Shown here: positions 12,789 through 13,095 of the stretch, piece by piece
Layout: the number at the start of each line of letters is the position of its first letter
How positions within the stretch are numbered: position 1 is the first letter of the stretch
Source: CBDUUP01 sp965370435
GTDB taxonomy: Bacteria > Chloroflexota > Anaerolineae > Anaerolineales > UBA11579
Direction: 5' to 3'
DNA: 13,095 nt
Assembly: GCA_965370435.1 (NCBI GenBank)
Contig: CBDUUP010000094.1
Coordinates: 1 to 13,095, forward strand
Made by a program: the position numbers and the translations under genes
Notes under the pieces: generated by a model
The model's input: the letters and a program-made list of their open reading frames with translations, nothing else
Told to the model about the DNA's origin: nothing
Database searches by the model: none

Positions 12789-13095
12789 ATGATGAATACT
12801 CCTGGAATTACATTGTTGGGCCTGGGGCCTGGGGACCCGGCTCTGCTCACCCGGCAGGCCTGGGAGGTGTTGGACAACGCCTCGGAGGTCTACCTGCGCA
12901 CCCGCCAGCATCCGACGGTGGCGGGTTTCCCCGATACGCTGGAGGCGCATTCGTTCGACCATCTCTATGAGGAGATCGAGAGTTTTGAGGCGGTCTATGA
13001 GGAAATCGTCGAACGAGTGCTAGTGTTGGGACGCCGTCCCGAGGGGGTGGTGTACGCTGTTCCTGGTCACCCCTTCGTGGCGGAGGCCACCGGCC
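12789..13095 (+). CDS. YabN/MazG-type protein, N-terminal tetrapyrrole-methylase domain, 3'-truncated
   Basis: The frame is open from ATG 12789 to the window edge (102 codons seen). The second ATG at 12792 is an equally good start, with AGG at 12781-12783 as ribosome-binding element. TLLGLGPGDPALLTRQAWEV is the S-adenosylmethionine-binding opening of the tetrapyrrole (SUMT-like) methylase fold. It is followed by VYLRTRQHPTV, FEAVYEEIVERVL and VVYAVPGHPFVAEAT. The LRT-x-x-HP and YAVPGHP-x-VAE combination is typical of YabN-like proteins, in which this domain precedes a MazG nucleotide pyrophosphohydrolase domain. The MazG part would lie beyond the window, so the fusion is an expectation from the family, not seen. 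It is separated from rpsI by the terminator and is functionally unrelated to the ribosomal genes. Confidence 0.85.
   Translation, partial: MMNTPGITLLGLGPGDPALLTRQAWEVLDNASEVYLRTRQHPTVAGFPDTLEAHSFDHLYEEIESFEAVYEEIVERVLVLGRRPEGVVYAVPGHPFVAEATG

Noticed and set aside
12666..12962. Minus-strand ORF across the rpsI terminator and the methylase start
   Set aside because: It would read through the terminator hairpin and is opposite a recognised methylase domain. No start signals or family resemblance.
1..13095. Mobile element, CRISPR, prophage, toxin-antitoxin or other accessory system
   Set aside because: Every stretch longer than 130 bases is accounted for by housekeeping genes in conserved order. 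No direct-repeat arrays, transposase motifs, att-like repeats or composition breaks were seen.

Overview
This window is a bacterial ribosomal-protein supercluster: the 3' part of the S10 operon, the spc operon, the alpha operon and the rplM-rpsI pair. All genes lie on the + strand and are packed with overlaps or short gaps. No tRNA, rRNA, mobile element, CRISPR array or foreign gene island is visible. The moderately GC-rich composition, the zinc-binding forms of S14, S4, L24 and L36, an L30 gene, and the order rplQ-truA-rplM-rpsI point to a Gram-positive-type or deep-branching lineage. Chloroflexota (perhaps Anaerolineae) is my best guess, but this is inference from protein character, not a computed placement.

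Layout. Positions 1-541 hold the end of rplP (cut by the window edge) and rpmC. Then come rpsQ, rplN, rplX, rplE, rpsN, rpsH, rplF, rplR, rpsE, rpmD and rplO (538-4911). A 125-bp gap is filled exactly by an unrecognised 41-codon ORF. It is followed by secY, adk and map (5037-7859). A 96-bp gap after map lacks the infA gene often found there and carries a good sigma-70-type promoter overlapping a dyad. The alpha block rpmJ-rpsM-rpsK-rpsD-rpoA-rplQ follows (7956-11004), then truA, rplM and rpsI (11044-12681). A strong intrinsic terminator at 12701-12747 closes the run. After it begins a separate gene for a YabN/MazG-type protein with an N-terminal tetrapyrrole-methylase domain, cut by the right edge.

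How the genes work together. The ribosomal proteins cover both subunits. SecY is the translocon that docks on the ribosome. Map trims the N-terminal methionine of nascent chains. Adk balances adenine nucleotides, RpoA nucleates RNA polymerase, and TruA modifies tRNA anticodon arms. Co-transcription therefore couples ribosome, polymerase and export capacity. Several short inverted repeats sit at gene junctions (rplN/rplX, before secY, end of map, rpsD/rpoA, before truA) and could tune translation within the long mRNA.

No wholly new system was found. The items most worth a second look are the map-rpmJ junction (promoter, dyad, missing infA), the exactly fitting small ORF before secY, and the junction hairpins.
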